From Neckera pumila (lineage: Eukaryota; Streptophyta; Bryopsida; Hypnales; Neckeraceae): a stretch of DNA of 64,000 nt. The stretch covers positions 32,554,913 to 32,618,912 of the forward strand of contig OZ018410.1 in assembly GCA_963969595.1 (NCBI GenBank), read 5' to 3'. Under the pieces are notes generated by a model that ran no database searches, was not told the DNA's origin, and saw only the letters and a list, made by a program, of their open reading frames with translations. This document shows positions 1 through 12,758 of the stretch, piece by piece (position 1 is the stretch's first letter; every line of letters begins with the position of its first letter). The translations under genes and the position numbers were made by a program.

Positions 1-548
1 ACCAATCATTAACTCCATGTAGTGCACGTGGTCCAACCTCCTAGTCAGGCTGCAATTCCAATGACGTAGTCTGATACTCTCATCAAGTTCAGGTGTTGTC
101 AATTCGTCTCTGCCAATCCCCCTCTTGCACGCCTCCTTGTCTTGCAAAGCGTGCCGCTAACTTAACTTACATATCAAACGAGTGCCTAGCTTGCCATTCA
201 CACAACCCTTGTTTTCTCGTCTAGTAAATCACTGTCGGTAACATGAACATTTAAGGTTCAGAAAGGTTATTAGAGTCCTCAGACTTGTAGGTCTGCTGCC
301 ATAACGTTCCTCGGGGCGATCGAAGACCTTTATTCACACCTAGATAGGCATGCAGAGAATTACTCCTGTGCTTCTCGTCAATCTATTGGAGAACTATTAA
401 CTTACTGTCTGATGCAGTGCAGACTGACAATTGCAAACTACCATTAGCTAGAGACGTGATTGACGATCGATATTTATGTAATCCTTGATTATTTTAATTG
501 AGTGGGAGTCGTTCTGTGCTGTAATTTCAGGATTACTCGTCAGGCAAC
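1..548 (+). promoter_or_regulatory. Upstream region of the HD-Zip gene
   Basis: This is non-coding sequence before the first ATG of the HD-Zip gene. CAATCATTA at 3-11 matches 8 of 9 bases of the pseudopalindrome CAAT(G/C)ATTG bound by HD-Zip II proteins, a class known to autoregulate; a single near match can occur by chance. The run TGTAATTTCAG ending at 530 is a good splice acceptor, and the frame from 531 into the ATG at 549 is open. A 5' exon may therefore lie further upstream or outside the window. I saw no clear TATA box. Confidence 0.35.
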
Positions 549-1837
549 ATGGGGAGTTGCGATTGCGACGAATCCTCCCTGTCCAGTGCGCTGACACTCG
601 CGGAGCAGCGGGAGATGTTGAGATCGGTGTTTCCTGGCCGATCCAGCGATGCTAGTGGAGAGTACGATGACGATGACGAAGGTATATATATTTACATAAT
701 TGCACAATCTCCAAGTATTACGCAATTGAAGCATGATGGAGCTAGTCCTTCATTTTCCTAGCGTGTCTGTACAAGTCCTTGGAATTAATGTTAACCTGTT
801 ACGCTTGTCTAGTACACCACGAGAATAGTTTTGTTGTTGCAGGTAGTTCTATTTCGTACATGAAGAAATGCAAGGACAAGGATATTTGTTGCATGGACCG
901 TGTAAAGGATTGACTGATTGAGTCGTCGTCGTCGTCGTACTGGAAGCTTCACTGCCACCGGTCCGTTCCTTAGAATTCGTGTTTCCAACGTGGTGCAGGA
1001 TCCAGCCAGAAGTTGAGGTTCACGAAAGCGCAGTTGCGTGTTCTGGAGGACACGTTCGAGCGGCTGCAGCGACCGAACGCGAACCAGAAGAACACACTGG
1101 CGATGGAGCTGGGTGTGCAACCGCGTCAGGTGGAGGTTTGGTTCCAGAACCGGCGTGCCCGCGGCAAAGCTAAGCGCAATGAATCCGACTGCGAGGTGCT
1201 TCGCCAACGCTGCCAGGACCTCATTGTGGAGAATCACCATCTCAGCTACCTCATTCAGGTATATCTTTTCCATAATGTATCCACCAACAAACCATGCATG
1301 CATTTTAAATCTATCTGTCGCCGTTTTTCAATCTCAGCACTAGCTAGCCGTTTTGCTTGCAACGAAGAACTTCTCCTGCACCTTGATGAAATCTAAGATG
1401 TTCTTAGATGCCGATCGGCAGGTTGAGGATTATCCTCATCCAAATTAACGAACCATCCTTTGTTGTCGGTTATCCAGTGTCGTTTCGCAACTCTCAACTT
1501 CGAATTCTTCTGCCCTATTCTGAAAATCTATGCCATTTGTAGATGTCGGTCATTTGAGGAGTCGAGAACCGAGAATGCCACTATGTTATATGATCATATT
1601 CGTTAAGATAGCGTGTTTCTTGTGCCCAAATCTTTGAAGAAGTAGGACTTTCAGATGACCAGATCGAGCTCTGAAAATCAGGAAGTGCTGGGCAAACATG
1701 AGTCTGGGGTTTCTCTCGGACGGGCAACTGAAATGAACTGCTCCAATCTTACCGAATTCGACAGGAAGACTGGGGAGGCATTACCCCCGGGGTATAACAT
1801 TTCAACATGTAGCCTTACGCCCCTTAAACTTTCTTAA
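549..1837 (+). CDS. HD-Zip transcription factor, class II-like, 3 predicted exons
   Basis: This is a predicted nuclear DNA-binding factor. Exon 1 is 549-681, exon 2 is 999-1258, and exon 3 is tentatively 1655-1837. The first junction (GAAG|GTATAT, GTGCAG|GA) joins in frame to give ...DDDDEGSSQKLRFTK. Exon 2 encodes a complete homeodomain, with helix 3 reading QVEVWFQNRRAR (the invariant W, F, N and R are present). It is followed directly by a zipper with leucines seven apart (EVL, QDL, HHL). The motif RNESDCEVL matches the class II signature around xxxDCExL. The homeodomain is divergent (GKAKR after RRAR), and no N-terminal EAR LxLxL motif or C-terminal CPSCE motif is visible. Only three zipper heptads lie before the intron, against the usual four or five. 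Exon 3 (60 codons, Ser- and Glu-rich start) is weak, and its last ~20 codons lie inside a small inverted-repeat element. The true start may be upstream. I am sure of the family and unsure of the ends. Confidence 0.85.
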
Positions 1838-1901
1838 AATTGAAAGTCAAGGGGGGTAAAGTTACATACTGAAAATGTATACCCGGGGGCGTAACGCCTC
1901 C
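1774..1901. mobile_element. Small inverted-repeat element (MITE-like, 128 bp)
   Basis: The ends are inverted repeats: GGAGGCATTACCCCCGGG at the left, and at the right, read in reverse, GGAGGCGTTACGCCCCCGGG. The inner sequence (GTATA...TTTCA) is also partly mirrored. No target duplication was found. It lies at the end of the predicted third exon of the HD-Zip gene and would supply its stop codon. Confidence 0.6.
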
Positions 1902-2124
1902 TCGTTCTCCCTGTGATCTGTCATTTTAGCGAGCATAGTCGAGGTACAATGTGGTGCAACTGCTAATCACGTCCGTCTTGTGGTGATACAGACTGAGAGG
2001 ATGGGTTACGACAGTCGTCAACTGGCGCAACACAGTAGCGGACCTCTGCTCCAGATGTCGCTCTGCAACTCGTGTAAAAAGTTGCGCAACTCATGAACTG
2101 GCATGGAACTACCCGGCGTCAGAC

Positions 2125-2155
2125 GCGACAGACAGACAAACAGACAGACAGAGAG
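2125..2155. repeat. GACA simple repeat
   Basis: This is an imperfect tetranucleotide run (GACAGACAGACAAACAGACA and onward). The gaps on either side (1902-2124 and 2156-4051) show no recognisable gene. They contain only short pyrimidine runs such as the TTCTTCGTC tract near 2390. Confidence 0.8.
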
Positions 2156-4051
2156 CTCGATCGATTGCCCTCCTGCTCGATCATGCAACCGACTTGACGT
2201 GCTAGCATCGCCTATGTCAACCACATGACCTGAACATCTCAACAAACGAGGGAAATTAATTTTTAATTAAATTAGTGGTTGGGGGTCATGCCTTTATGAC
2301 AGTCACCGGCTTCATTCCATGAAGTGCGTACATTTTTTGATGGTGGACGTTCAACGTAGGCATCTAGATAGCTACAACTTCTCTTCTTCGTCTTCTTCCT
2401 TCTTCGTTTTTTCTTTCCTAGTAGTTCAGTCTAGCGGACTTTAATTACTTATGACATCCTCTTCCCAAGAGGAGCCTGACTAGCTGCCCTTTTTTTTGCA
2501 AATATTGCTGTCTAGCTAGCTGGTTGTTCCACGATGCTGGCAAGGCTCGCTCAGCGGGGGTTATTAGTCGAGGATGGATTTTATGTATAATACAATTGTA
2601 TCGATAATTAAATATTTATGCATGGTACGTAACCGATATATCTTGGGTCATCGTAAATTCAAGCGCCATGACTGCATGACCGCCATGCTGGCAGCTAGAT
2701 CGGCAGATCGATATCCAGCTAGGAATGAATCCTATGATACATGCATGTGCTGGTCGATCTAGCTAGTCAGTACAAAGCTATGATAGTACATTTTGTAAAT
2801 TTCGGAACTATGATTGTTGTTGGGCCTCAGTGGTACTACGGGCAGGACTTTGTCTGTTGAAATTTAATTCTCAAAACGCCAGGCGCGTTTAAGTTTTAGC
2901 TGATGCATCGCTGTGAAGGAGAAGTCACCCAGCCTCACTGGGATGTGACTTCAACCATGTACACGTCTTGGACATAAATGACGCTACTATACACATATGT
3001 ACCGCAGTGGTCAATTTAGACCCGGAAAATTAGACCTTCAATCAAACCCTACGCTCACACTAGCATGGTGTATGTATGAGCTAGAATACAGCATGGGTGC
3101 AGATCAGGCGTGATAGCGCTAAGTTAATCCCACTACACTCACTACAGTGCCGATTCTACGACTTTCAAGGGAGAGCCACATGATTTCTCCATCTCACGGT
3201 ACCCTGCCATGTGAGTTCCACAGCGCGGGACTGTAAACTGTCGGGCATCTCCGAGACTCCAGCAACCAAGCTCGTTCAGTTCTAGAGCTCCAGAGGCCCA
3301 GAATGGCCACAAAAACATGAAATTACCGTAAAATTACACGTAATTACCGCTCCTTTGCAGTGCCCGACCTATTCAAATTTCACTAGCTACTAGCGCGCTA
3401 GTGCTGCCACAAATAATAATCCAACCTTACTAAGAATCCCTGATCTGCATGGAGTCTAGCTAGTGAAGCTCCAATTCAAGAAGAGTGTGCTCACACATCT
3501 CCATCGCTGAGATTTTGAAGGACTCGTTCACCCACCTAACAGGGAGAATTTGGGTCGACAGCCAGCTGCACCATTCTGGTTTATGGCTCTTTGGCCCGCA
3601 CAGACAGTTCAGTTGAAAATATTGGCCTTGAGTGCAACGGAGGCTAGCTAGTGTGTGTGTTTGGTTAGTAGTGGTTTCTTCAAAACCTTCATGGGATGAG
3701 GACAGCTAGTGACAGTCCAACGAAGTGTTTTCTTCCAAGCCAAATGTCATGAGTCTACCGTGACACCAGGCGCGGCCATTTCACTTTGGTACGGTAGGGA
3801 CACCCCAAAATTGCCACTTTTGGTGCTGAGCATAGATCGTGAATTTCATAAAAGTTGGCGTCATGGCGTGATTTCTGCGTCAGAAAGTGTGACCCACACG
3901 GCCAAATCTACACAAAGTTGTAAAAACTAGGACAAGTGTAGAATTACGTTTCAGGTTGTAGTTATTATTAGATTGGTCAAAATTTGATAAGTGATTGTGT
4001 TGGCAAATGAATTTGAATTCAAGGCAACGTAGAATGTTGTATTTGGGTATA

Positions 4052-4391
4052 CACTACAAGAGAATGCAGCGTTTGCAATATTTTTTGCAATGGTTTTGCA
4101 ATGCCCACAAATTTTGTTTCAATGATTTTGCAATGGTTTAATATAAAGTATTGCACTGTGTTTGCAATGGTTTAGAATTTGCAACAATTTAGCAATACAA
4201 TACAACAATCGATTCTTTGTCTAAGACTTTTATATTGAATTAATCACAACTTTGCAACGGTTTTGCAATGGTTTTGCAATATACTATATATTTTTTGAGT
4301 TCCAAACTAAGTTCCGTTACACATTGCTTCATTGCAAAACCATTGCAAATGCGTTGCTAGTATGTTGCAGTCACTGCTTTCTATTGTAGTG
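4052..4391. mobile_element. CACTA-type miniature element (340 bp)
   Basis: It starts CACTACAAGAGAATGCAG and ends, read in reverse, CACTACAATAGAAAGCAGTG. CACTACAAGAAA-like termini define the CACTA (En/Spm) superfamily. The interior is made of repeated TTGCAATGGTTTTGCAATG units, consistent with subterminal transposase-binding repeats. The flanks (ATA and TAA) do not form a clean 3-bp duplication. It has no coding capacity. Confidence 0.75.
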
Positions 4392-4893
4392 TAATATGCA
4401 AAACTTATGGACCATAGAATTTTTATTATTTGGTACAAATATATTCTAGACTTCTACTGTAGTTGAAATAGCTTCTTTGTCAGTAGGTGTATACTATTTA
4501 AGGATATGTACTCTATACAAAATAGTGAATTTGGGTTGCTTCAACAATTAGGTTGCCTTCACTGACAGAAGTTACCTCAAGAGCCATTGTTTGTCCACAT
4601 GGAGCTATATGCAGTTCTCTAAACTGAGCCATGAATAGCGTGCCAACCTATACAACACATATAGTCCCTTCATTACTGCATTCTTTGTACATATTTATAT
4701 AGTGTTGAATGTCAAGAAATTAGTATGGGGCAACCTAATTTCACTATTTTGTGTAGTGAACATCTAGCAACATAATAATGCATAAATTGGGTATTTTTAC
4801 CTTGTGTAGGATTGTGGTTTTGACTTTTTAGATGGTTAAGGCCTGAAGAAATTTTACCTCCTCAGGAACAAATGAAAGTTCATACAAGTTCTT

Positions 4894-5233
4894 CATTAGA
4901 GAAAAATTAGCCCTTTGGAGGGCTGCTCCATGGATCCCTATAGTACTCTAAAATTTTGTATATTAGGTCTGAAATTTCTTTCCCCCTTATTTTCGCGTAG
5001 TTCAAACTATTGTGACAGTGGTGCACAAAATCCAGATTATAAACTAAAAATTATTAAAATAAAATATATATATTAAAAATAAAATAAAATAGTGAAGTCT
5101 GACTGCTTTGGCTAGCAGTCATACACTCTATCTGCTCACTGGGGGTACTTTTCCAGGTTGACAGGCCAAGCTTGAAATAGCTTAACATATCAATTTGGAG
5201 TTGCCCTCTAAAAAGCTGATTTTTTCTCTAACG
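4894..5233. mobile_element. CATTAG-family inverted-repeat element, copy 1
   Basis: It begins CATTAGAGAAAAATTAGCCC and ends with the inverted form ...GCTGATTTTTTCTCTAACG. The inner block (TTGACAGGCCAAGCTTGAAATAG) is shared in inverted orientation with the copy at 45916. It is non-coding, and its superfamily is unknown because no clear target duplication was seen. Confidence 0.75.
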
Positions 5234-7491
5234 TACAATTTCAAAATTTTTGCATGGATTTTTGAATTTTTCAAAGATTAGAGAATAAATGTTAGCTTTA
5301 TAGAAGTATGTTTTTTATTTTTATTTCAATGGGTGACTGAAGGCAAAAGGTATGCCATCTAAAGTAAAAACATTCAAGATTGGGCATCCAAAAAACTAAA
5401 AACAAGTACCAAAATTTGAAATGAAATATTTAAAAATTATTTTATTATAGAATATATTTTTATATTTACATAAATCTTTGATTCATGTATTTGGATTATT
5501 TATTGATGTAAAGCTATAAAGAGTCTTGTCTTGAAAAAATAATCATTAATTAGGATTAATTTTTTAATTCAATTTTCACAATTTTCACAAAAACAATAGT
5601 CTACAAGGTTTAAATTGCTTGCCATAACAATTTCATGTGGCATTGACATATTTTAGTTACATCTTAGAATTAGTTATTAATGATTTAGGTTTTATTTCTA
5701 TCATATGCCTAAAATTTCTACAAAAGACAAAGAGCAATTTTTATTTTTGCATTTTATCCCTCAGATTTCTTAACTCAATTTTCAACTATAAAGATTTTTT
5801 TTTCTCAAATTTTTTGATTACCGCTAAATTTCAAGAGAAGTAGATTCAAATTCTTATTGTTTAGTTGAGCCAAAGAAAGAGTACTTTGTTCACTTTTAAG
5901 TGCTAATATCTTGCAATCTTTATAGCCAATGTTTCTAAGTTTCTCCCACACATTTTCACATTATTCTAGACGTCCTATGACACATCTACAATTCAAGACA
6001 AATTTGTGCAATGCATTACTACTCAATTAGGTATGATAACATGAAGAAGAACGAAGGCATTTGCCTACATAGACTTGCTGACGCTGTGTTGCTTGTTTTG
6101 TTGTGACCTAACCTGTAGTTTCTATTGCCATGCATATAATAGGACATATCTGTATTTGAACCGTGGATGCTTTGAGGAGTTTCATTACGGGCTAGTAAAC
6201 CGTATCGGAGCTATTGCGACGGTCGTAGATGTCTAAGACCCTTTGAAACTTGAAAGTAAGTGCATTCCATTCTTTTATGACATTTATTGTCTACGGGTGT
6301 ATTTATTTGAATTATCAATTTCTTTGAAAATCAATGAACTCATCTTCTGAATGGCTATAGCATTTGTGAGATATTCTATACACTGATCTTTTTGCTATAA
6401 GACAAAAGAAGATAAATAAAGTAAAAATAAATAAATAGCAAGTCAATTCAAACTAACTCTAATTATTAATCCTAACTACTAAATTCTAAAAGTAAACCTA
6501 ATTTTAATCTAACCAAAAGGATTTCATCCAAAATTAAGTCCAAACTTCATCCAAGTTTTTTTCCTTCAAAAATAAAATAATTTAAAAGTAAAAGTGGATT
6601 TTAGAATCCTTAAATATTCTTTAAAAGATTCTTTAATGATTCTCTTAAGTATTCTTCTTAATTGTTCTTTAATTTGTCCTAATTTGAACCTATTATTCTA
6701 AAACCACTATTTTTAGGATTTTTAAGGATTTAATCAAAAAAAAGAATTTACCTTTTCAACAAAGTAAAACACAAATTCACTAAATTTCTACTTAAAAAAT
6801 AATTAATAGATGAAGTTTTATTTTAACGGGTAATTCTAAAACTTCAATCACAAATTACTTTTCATCTCAATAGGTAAAACAATTCCTACTTTAACATAAA
6901 GGTTCTCATTTTAAACTAGACTCTTAAATTATTTCTAAGATTCATTTTAGATTAAAATTCTAATTCATCATCCAATTTACTACCAATGTTCATTCACTTG
7001 TAACTTTATTAATTTTTTGATTAAGTATAAGATGTTTTCGGAATCCTCTAAAAATTACCTATCATATTCTAAATCCTAAATTAACTTCTTAGACTCTGAT
7101 CTAAGGTTTAACTTCTATTTTTTTGATTTTCATTCTAATTCAATTCAAAAATCAGAAGAAAAGAGATAAACTAACATACTTTAGTATCGACTGCTGACAC
7201 AATTCCATTGTCGCAGATCACCAGCATGATGGTCTCATAAAATCCTAGTCAATGAAGAATTAGATTTAGAATGTTTTTTGGATATTCTCTATTCTAATTT
7301 CCTCTAGGCTAAATTTTTGCAAAGTTTTGATAGTTTACAGTATTTAATTCAATTCCTTTGGATCTTAGGTACTAAATTAAAGATTAGATGTTTTCTAATT
7401 GGTTCTAAAATGAATTCCTAAATAAAATGAACTTCAAGGCTTTATTCCCACTTGTCTCGCTAATTCTTTTAATTCTGAATAGCGTTTGGCG
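5234..7491. other. AT-rich intergenic stretch
   Basis: No gene-like reading frame is visible here; the longest frames are low-complexity Phe/Leu/Ile runs. Fragments such as GGATGAAGTTT recur elsewhere in the window (15-18 kb, 24-26 kb), suggesting old, decayed transposon sequence. Confidence 0.5.
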
Positions 7492-8103
7492 CTTGCTATG
7501 CTATGCATTCATCATTAGAATTTTATTAGAATTTTTATGTATTACATAAAATGCAGAATAAAAATTTCAATAAATCTTCAAATAAAAATTACTAAAATCT
7601 TTGTATAATTTTGTTTATAAGTAAGAATATATTGAAATGTATAATAGAAATTTATTGGATGATGAATGAAATATATGCAATAGTGAATATCATAAAAGAT
7701 ACACATTTATTGTAATGTATTCAAAAGTTGACTCAATTGTTACAAACAATGGCAACCCAAAAACTTGTAAATTTCAAAAACTTCATGAACAACTTAATTG
7801 TTGTGAAATCCAAAATTGCTTCAATTGAATAAATTTTTCAAACCATTTACTAGTAGCCGTAGAATTTTGAAATCATAAAAGCTATAAAAGTGATATTACA
7901 GAGGTGATTGCAAACTACTACTCTATTTTTGTACTATAACATTGTGTGAAAATATTATTTTTATTTATGCATGATTGAAAATATTTTTACAAAATATTAA
8001 AATTAATTATTTCAAGGAGTTATTGAAATCATTGTTATGCATTCTATTCAAATATATCAAAATTTTACTAATATGTGATACAATGAATGCGTAGTATAGC
8101 AAG
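7492..8103. mobile_element. Inverted-repeat element, ~612 bp
   Basis: The left end CTTGCTATGCTATGCATTCAT is mirrored at the right end as CTTGCTATACTACGCATTCAT (19 of 21 identical in reverse complement). The interior is very AT-rich and non-coding. No target duplication was found, so the true borders may differ by a few bases. Confidence 0.55.
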
Positions 8104-8533
8104 GATGAGCCCCTATTATTAATGGTAGTATTTGTAATATTATAGAGGAAATTATGATTTTAGTAGTATGATTGATTTTAAATACTAGGATTTTTGTTAA
8201 ATTATCGAATTCTAACAAATAGTCTAATGGCTAGTTGGTTTATTCTTCATTCATTAGTTTACTAGTTTTATTCTATTATCCTAAAGATAGTTGTTGACTT
8301 CTTTTTTTTCTAGTTGGCTTGTCAGGCCTAATAAAACAAAACTAAAATAACATTCAACCAACTAATTTTCAACGGAATCGCAATTAATGGCATTCCTTGT
8401 CACATCAGAATGTCAACAATGCTCAGGACGGAACGTGGCGGATGAAACTTGCCTCTTGTTCACTCTTCATTTGTAATTGTAGACATGACTCTGCCTTCAC
8501 TTGAACGTTGTGAAATTAGCAGTGTTGGTGCAA

Positions 8534-8950
8534 TTAAGAAGCCCTAGTTGTTCTAAAGTCACATTTTCCATGAAGTCATTCTTTGTAGTCACATATTGCA
8601 CATTTTTTTGTAGTAGAACCTCCGAAATTACAAAAGACCAGCAAAGAATTGAAGCAAGAGAGAATTGTATAGACTATACCCGAGGAAAGCTAGTCCAAAC
8701 ACAAAATTCAAAACAAAATCTCCAGGATCTTTGCAAATCACAAGTGGCCAATGTAACTTTTAAGCACATGCGGCACACCAATTCCTTAGCAATCTAGTGA
8801 AATCAAAAAGCACATCAATTTTTGATATTCACCGCTATCAATAAACACTAAACTTCCAAAAATTGAAGGACCAATAACAAATTGAAGTGACAGAAAATTG
8901 TACAGGCTACACCCAATTAAAGCCATTCCAAATCACACAAATATAACAAG
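8534..8950. repeat. Decayed CACTA-like end followed by an imperfect direct duplication
   Basis: The stretch 8534-8613 (AGTCATTCTTTGTAGTCAC ... TTTTTTTGTAGTAG) resembles the 3' subterminal repeats and end of the CACTA element that finishes at 12749. Immediately downstream, a block at about 8646-8710 is repeated in diverged form at about 8880-8945 (both read GAATTGTA..AGRCTA.ACCC then ..CCAAA.CACA). There is no coding sequence. Confidence 0.4.
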
Positions 8951-9423
8951 ATATATTGAATATCTAAACATCATGAATAGCTAATACACATTCTTAACAT
9001 AGACGACACACCAAATCTAGCATGATCCAACCAAAAGCATCTGAAACAATTGCATTTGAAACCTTAGTCCCCGCACCTCCAATCCAAAGCTTCAAAAAGA
9101 TTTAATTATATCTATCTCAGTCGAAAAATTTAGCATGTACAAAATTTGATGCAGTGATTGTCTTCCAAAGTCACCTCGGAGTTCAAAATCAAGTAGAACT
9201 AGATTGTGAGCTATAGTGCATCTCCTCTGACTTCATGTGGATCAACCATGCAAAAATAGCAAGTGCAGTGGTCAATTGTTGTATGTAGCTCTAAGGTTAC
9301 AACACACTTCCTTTCAGCTCATCAATTGTGATTTTGAAGCACTTACACTCTCATCTTGTTGAACTCGTCAATATACACCTAAGCCACTTTTAGCAACAGA
9401 GGGGGAAAAAAGATCTCGAAATT

Positions 9424-9455
9424 CACTACTAGAAATGGGGGACTTCAAATTACAA
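9424..9455 (+). mobile_element. Isolated CACTA-type terminus
   Basis: CACTACTAGAAATGGGGG is a typical CACTA 5' end, but no matching 3' end was found. It is either a truncated element or one whose other end has decayed. Confidence 0.35.
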
Positions 9456-10257
9456 CACTATAAGAAACCTGTGTTTTTCTTGACGGATTTTTCTAGACAT
9501 CTATTTGTTTCCATGTTAATAATAACGTCAAAAGTAAAATCAAAATGTCACTTTTGACGTTATTATTAACATAAAAACAAGTGGATTTCTAAAAAAATCT
9601 GTCAAGAAAAACATGGGTTTCGTCACTACAAAGAAATGGGCACTTTTGTGACTGCAAAAAATGACTTCATAACAGTTATTTTGGACACAAGTGACTCAAA
9701 AATGACTTCTGGCCCTGTAGTCATAGTGGACAAGTCATTCTTTTAATGATTGTAGGTTTATTATCACCAACAAAAGTGGACTTGGATGAAGAACAGATGG
9801 GTCTATCTATGTGACATTCAGGTTTAGGGACAAAAAATTTGGGAAAGGTTGGGTAGTTGTCCATTTTTTGAAAAATTTAGTCGACCGTTGCTAATGTGGA
9901 CCTCCGCGTGAGTCATTCTACAGTCGTGAGGGAGTTGTGTCAATCAGTGCAAGGTTGACTTGTGTCCAATCATTTTTCAGTTATTGTTACAGTATTATCT
10001 TCAATGGACGAGTGATGCTCTGACACGTGTCCAGTTATTTTGCAATCATTTGTAGGATGTACTTTCAAGATTGCCCCAGTCATTTTTGAGTGATGCATGA
10101 GTCGTTCCAAAGTGACATGGATTTCAAGTTTAGGGTACTCTCCAAAACAAGGAAAGTCATTTTTTCTGTCATTTTTATTTGTGGCAATGCATTGTTTACA
10201 AAAAGGAATAGAATGACAAATAGACAAGGAATAAGTCATACATTCAAAGTTCCACAA

Positions 10258-10425
10258 CAATACACCATATACAATACACAATATGCCATGTACATTATAC
10301 AATACACCACACAATATACCAAATACAATATGCCACATGTCATACACATTATACAATACACCACATACAATATACCAAATACAATATGCCATATGCCATA
10401 CACATTATATAATATACCATACATT
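10258..10425. repeat. 56-bp tandem repeat
   Basis: The phrase CCAAATACAATATGCCA begins at 10319 and again at 10375, with a partial third unit upstream. It lies inside the CACTA element. The Tyr/Met/Ile-rich reading frames across it on both strands are artefacts of the repeat. Confidence 0.8.
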
Positions 10426-11982
10426 GGCCATGCATCATATTTGGCTTATGTCTCGCATGGCTTCCAAACCCACTTATTGTATAAGTATAAAGAAGAGAAA
10501 TGACAAGCCTTTTATAGAAGTGGGGTAGTAGGAGGCAAGACAAACCATGTGGGATAAGTTAAATGAAGGATTTGTGTTACTAGTAATATTTCAAACCTCA
10601 TTGAGGCATAGTAGATTAATTTTCTTCAGAAAAATTTTAACTAATAAAAGTTAGGAAATCATTGTCACTTTCATCTCCAAAAATCCATTTTACATTTTGG
10701 GCCTCAAATCAAAAGTTATAGACAAATTTGCTAAATGGATTGGAAAGATTGGCACATGAAGAATAAAGGGTCACCTATTTTACTTCCCCAAAATGAGTAC
10801 ATATGTGGTTGTTCTAGGTCTACTTACTTCATGCAAGAAAAGTGTGATGATGACTGCACATGATTTCTACAATCTTCAAGAATTGCAAAATCTGCAATCT
10901 ATGGGGATGCTGAGCTGATTGTTCAATTGCCAGTAGTGCAAAAGTCATTTGTTAGTCATTTATGAGTTGTTTTTGACGTACAGTCCTTTACCGCAACTTT
11001 TAATTGACTGTGATGAAGTCATATTGAAGTCACAGGAATGTAGGCTACAAAGTAGCCTTGAGAGAATCCCCTGAGAGTATTGTAATGCCTATGAGCCATG
11101 TCATCTTTGTTCTCGGGGTTGATTACAACTAGTGGTATTGTTGCATCAAAGATTTGAACCATAGAGGAGTGGTGGGCGCCATCAAATTGTCGGCAAAGGA
11201 GAACCTATTAGCATAGGAAGAATACTAGGGCATCATTGTAGAAATTGTTTTTGATAGATGCTACTATAGATACTCGGGGTGCCCCTAATGGGTGCAAGAA
11301 TATAGCAATAGTCGCAAATGTGCCCAATTGCTAATACAACATCAATAAGTCTTTGTAGAATAGCATGCAGTCATTCCCTAGTGACATGTGGACGCCCCGC
11401 AGTTGCAACGTTTGTGCCTCTAAAAATGACTTGCAAATTCCTCAAGAATTGAATGTGACATCTTGTATCACTTGGCAGGAGGGTAGTTGCAAGAAACACT
11501 TAACAATTTTGGCTCAAAACGGCCTTAGTACTGGATTACTGTGGCTTTTGAAATAGATTTTTTAAAATAAAGTAAAATATGGATAATTTGTAAACATTCA
11601 AAAAAGTGCATGTGTGAAAATTTAAGACCTAGAAAAATTTAGATCTAAGAGTTATGCACGGTCAAAGAGCGTTGAAAACGGCAAGAAAATAGACCCTTTG
11701 GGATTTTATTTTTAGAAAATAGCAAGAAAATTCTAAAAATTCTAAGAAAAAAAGTTATTTTTCCTTATCTAAAGATTCTTCTTCTTAACAATTTTCATCT
11801 ATGGGAAAAAAAATTATATCCTCTGCACATGCGCAAAGGTAGTGCACTTTGAGCACATGGGGAAGGTGGACATTTTACTATTTCTGGAAAATCTCTTTGT
11901 AGGCTTGTGTAACTTTAGAAGAACTCCTTGCCTCCCAATTTTACCTTCAAATTTGCATTTTTGGGTCAAAAATAGTACTAAA

Positions 11983-11998
11983 CCCCCCCCCCCCCCCC
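11983..11998. repeat. Poly-C tract
   Basis: This is an uninterrupted run of about 16 cytosines inside the CACTA element. Confidence 0.9.
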
Positions 11999-12758
11999 AA
12001 AATGGCCAAGGTAGACATCCAATTGGGGGCAGTTTAAAAATAGTAAAATAATTTCAAGAAATCTGAAAAAATTACTCAATGTTTGAAACTTTTATGTGTA
12101 CCTTCAGTTCAAATTTCATAGAAAATGGACATAGTATGCAAAAGTTATGAGCAAAAAACTACCTATCTAAGGGCAAGGGGACCAAAAAAAGGACAACTGT
12201 TTCTTGCAACGACCCTGGAGTCATTTTGTAGCATGGAACAACTCCTACTCGTTTTGCAATTGCACTACAGCATGGTGAAATTGGTCAAAAAAATTTTGTG
12301 GACATCTCAAGTGATCTGGTTTTTAAACAGTCTATAAAATTCAAAAGACTGCCTGCCCGTGTCATGACGGGCAATGGCTTAAATTATGTAAATTTGTAAA
12401 CCGTTATTTCAAAGTCGTGCTAGTCATTTTGTAGTCATTCTTGAGTTGCTCACAAATGAAGGTTAGTCTAATTTATGACAGGAAAATGACTTCACAAAGA
12501 CTTCATAGGCCACATTGGATTTCTGCCTCTTTCATCCAGCAAGTTGACGACGCAGTGAACAAGAACGTGGGCCTAGCAGTCCTTTTTCGTCAACTATTCA
12601 TCTTGCAGTCGCGGGCCCAACTCCAAAATGACTGGGGACAGGTTTCGGTTTCAAAAGTGGTGCAATTAGAGAGCTGCAGTCATTTTCTAGTCATTCCGGA
12701 CATGTAGTCATTCCTCTGCAGTTACAAAAGTGCCCATTTTCTTGTAGTGCTTATAGTG

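Larger units (their letters stand above)
9624..12749. mobile_element. Non-autonomous CACTA element (3,126 bp)
   Basis: The termini are CACTACAAAGAAATGGGCAC and, inverted at the right end, CACTACAAGAAAATGGGCAC; the mirrored stretch continues through ACTTTTGTRACTGCA. Near both ends, variants of GTCATTTTKTAGTCATTC recur in direct and inverted orientation, as expected for CACTA subterminal repeats. The flanks are CGT (left) and CTT (right). Rejoining the interrupted MITE shows the target was CTT, so the left copy carries one mutation. No transposase frame is present. Confidence 0.88.
9456..12758. mobile_element. Small foldback CACTA-like MITE, split by a later insertion
   Basis: The two parts (9456-9623 and 12750-12758) make a ~177-bp hairpin element. 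It starts CACTATAAGAAACCTGTGTT and ends, in inverted form, ...CATGGGTTTCTTATAGTG, with a mirrored centre (GTTAATAATAACGTCAAAAG). It is flanked on both sides by CAA (9453-9455 and 12759-12761), a perfect 3-bp target duplication. A full-size CACTA element was later inserted into its right end. Confidence 0.8.

Noticed and set aside
9970..10543. Tyr/Met/Ile-rich frames on both strands
   Set aside because: They are produced by a 56-bp AT-rich tandem repeat inside a non-autonomous CACTA element.
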